Assembly (NCBI GenBank): GCA_022712785.1
Contig: JAFLJX010000057.1
Coordinates: 1 to 7,485 of the forward strand
Reading direction: 5' to 3'
Source: Mycoplasmatota bacterium
GTDB lineage: Bacteria; Bacillota_I; Bacilli_A; Izemoplasmatales; Izemoplasmataceae
Length of the DNA: 7,485 nucleotides
The first letter of the stretch is position 1. Each line of letters opens with the position of its first letter. The position numbers were made by a program, and so were the translations under genes. Under the pieces are notes generated by a model. It saw nothing but the letters and a program-made list of their open reading frames with translations. It made no database searches and had not been told where the DNA came from. Shown here one piece after another: positions 6,539 to 7,485 of the stretch.

Positions 6539-7485
6539 TTAATCAGTTACAGGAACAGTAGGAACAGTATAAGTACCGTCTAAGATTCCAGCTTTATAAT
6601 CTGCAACAGCAGCTATAATAGCAGATGATAAGTTTGGATTTGATTCAGGGATCCCAACACCATCGTTTGCTAAATTGAATTCTAAGATTTCTCCACCAGG
6701 GAATTCCCCATTGAATGTATCTACAGAAACTAAATAAGCAGCAACGTCAACACGTTTCATCATTGAAGTTAATACAGCAGAACTAGTTCCTTCGTAAATT
6801 CCATCATCGTATTGATCTTTATCAACACCGATAGCCCAAACGTCTTCTCCAGCAGATCTTCTATCTTTAGCTTCAGAGATTAAACCATTTCCAGTTCCAC
6901 CAGCAGCATGGAATATTACATATGCACCAGCATCATATTGCTTAGCAGCTAATGTTTGACCAATTTGTGCATCTGTGAATGAACCAGCATAATCACTTAA
7001 TACAGTCATTGTTGGATCTACAGCCCATACACCAGCTTGGAATCCAGCTTCGAATTTCCATATTAAATCAAATGACATTCCACCAATAAATCCTACAGTG
7101 TCTTTCCCAGCTTCTTGTGCTTTTAATGCAGCAGCAACACCAACTAAGAATGAACCTTCGTGTTCAGCAAATATAGCTGAAGCAACATTATCAGATACAA
7201 CAACCATATCAATAATTAAGAATTGTTGATCTGGATAAATACCAGCAGCTTCAACTAATGAAGCCTCAAATAAGAAACCAGGCATAATTATTAAGTCTAA
7301 TTCTTCATCTGCGAATGCACTAATGTTTGGTAAGTAATCAGCATCTGATGCTGATTGTAAGAAACGGAAGTTTTCTTCTGGTAAATCGAATTCTTCAGCA
7401 AATTCTACTACACCTTCCCAAGTTCCTTGGTTGAATGATTTGTCATCAATCCCACCTAAGTCAGTAACTAAACCTACTTCGAAAG
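6539..7485 (-). CDS. BMP/PnrA-family substrate-binding lipoprotein (5' partial)
   Basis: The C-terminal 314 residues of a basic membrane protein (BMP, TmpC/PnrA, Med) family protein. These are periplasmic-binding-type lipoproteins that capture purine nucleosides or related compounds for an ABC transporter. The frame is open to the right edge with no stop, and visible residues 1-23 (VGLVTDLGG, then DDKSFNQGTWEGV) are the typical N-terminal motif of the mature domain, so the Met at 7285 is internal. The signal peptide and lipobox Cys lie outside the window. Other family segments are visible: GFIGGMSFDLIWKFEAGFQAG, then FHAAGGTGNGLISEAKD, then GVDKDQYDDG. The gene ends with TAA just before the shared terminator, so any ABC permease and ATPase genes must lie upstream or elsewhere. 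Its GC content looks higher than the AT-rich genes at 3155-4475, as is common for strongly expressed genes. Nucleoside specificity is inferred from the family. Confidence 0.93.
   Translation of the reverse strand, partial: FEVGLVTDLGGIDDKSFNQGTWEGVVEFAEEFDLPEENFRFLQSASDADYLPNISAFADEELDLIIMPGFLFEASLVEAAGIYPDQQFLIIDMVVVSDNVASAIFAEHEGSFLVGVAAALKAQEAGKDTVGFIGGMSFDLIWKFEAGFQAGVWAVDPTMTVLSDYAGSFTDAQIGQTLAAKQYDAGAYVIFHAAGGTGNGLISEAKDRRSAGEDVWAIGVDKDQYDDGIYEGTSSAVLTSMMKRVDVAAYLVSVDTFNGEFPGGEILEFNLANDGVGIPESNPNLSSAIIAAVADYKAGILDGTYTVPTVPVTD

Noticed and set aside
7283..7285. ATG at 7285 (minus strand) as the start of the BMP gene
   Set aside because: The frame continues to the right edge and encodes the conserved VGLVTDLGG...DDKSFNQ segment, so this Met is internal.

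Overview
The window is AT-rich DNA from a low-GC Firmicute or Mollicute-type bacterium. It holds seven protein-coding genes, two of them cut by the window edges. Every reading frame uses TGG for Trp and ends in TAA or TAG, with no in-frame TGA. This fits the standard bacterial code and argues against Mycoplasma or Spiroplasma. Low GC, strong GGAGG-type ribosome binding sites, a BMP-family lipoprotein and a type IV prepilin together suggest an Izemoplasma, Acholeplasma, Haloplasma or Erysipelotrichia-like lineage. That placement is inference; no rRNA or tRNA gene is present to anchor it.

Layout. (1) 1-2588: a tldD-tldE (pmbA) operon encoding the two subunits of a zinc-dependent peptidase. tldD is cut at its 5' end by the left edge, the two genes overlap by one base, and a strong hairpin terminator follows. 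(2) 2637-3027: a self-contained unit with a good promoter, an unrecognised 92-residue protein and a terminator. (3) 3085-5328: three closely spaced same-strand genes, probably one transcript. They encode a pentapeptide-repeat beta-helix protein, an AlkD-type DNA glycosylase and a tandem GNAT acetyltransferase. (4) 5329-6517: an AT-rich control region with repeated AATAGA elements, then a type IV prepilin-like protein carrying a large C-terminal beta-rich, probably lectin-like domain, ending at a bidirectional terminator. (5) 6539-7485, minus strand: the C-terminal 314 residues of a BMP/PnrA-family substrate-binding lipoprotein, cut at its 5' end by the right edge.

The genes do not form one obvious pathway. 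The most suggestive unit is the pentapeptide/AlkD/GNAT group, because each family has known members that protect a cell from DNA- or gyrase-targeting compounds. The prepilin with a large C-terminal domain may be a surface adhesin or a minor pilin. No CRISPR array, insertion sequence, RNA gene or attachment site was seen. No gene-free stretch exceeds 300 bases; the longest gaps (2548-2700, 2980-3154, 5329-5502) hold terminators and promoters.
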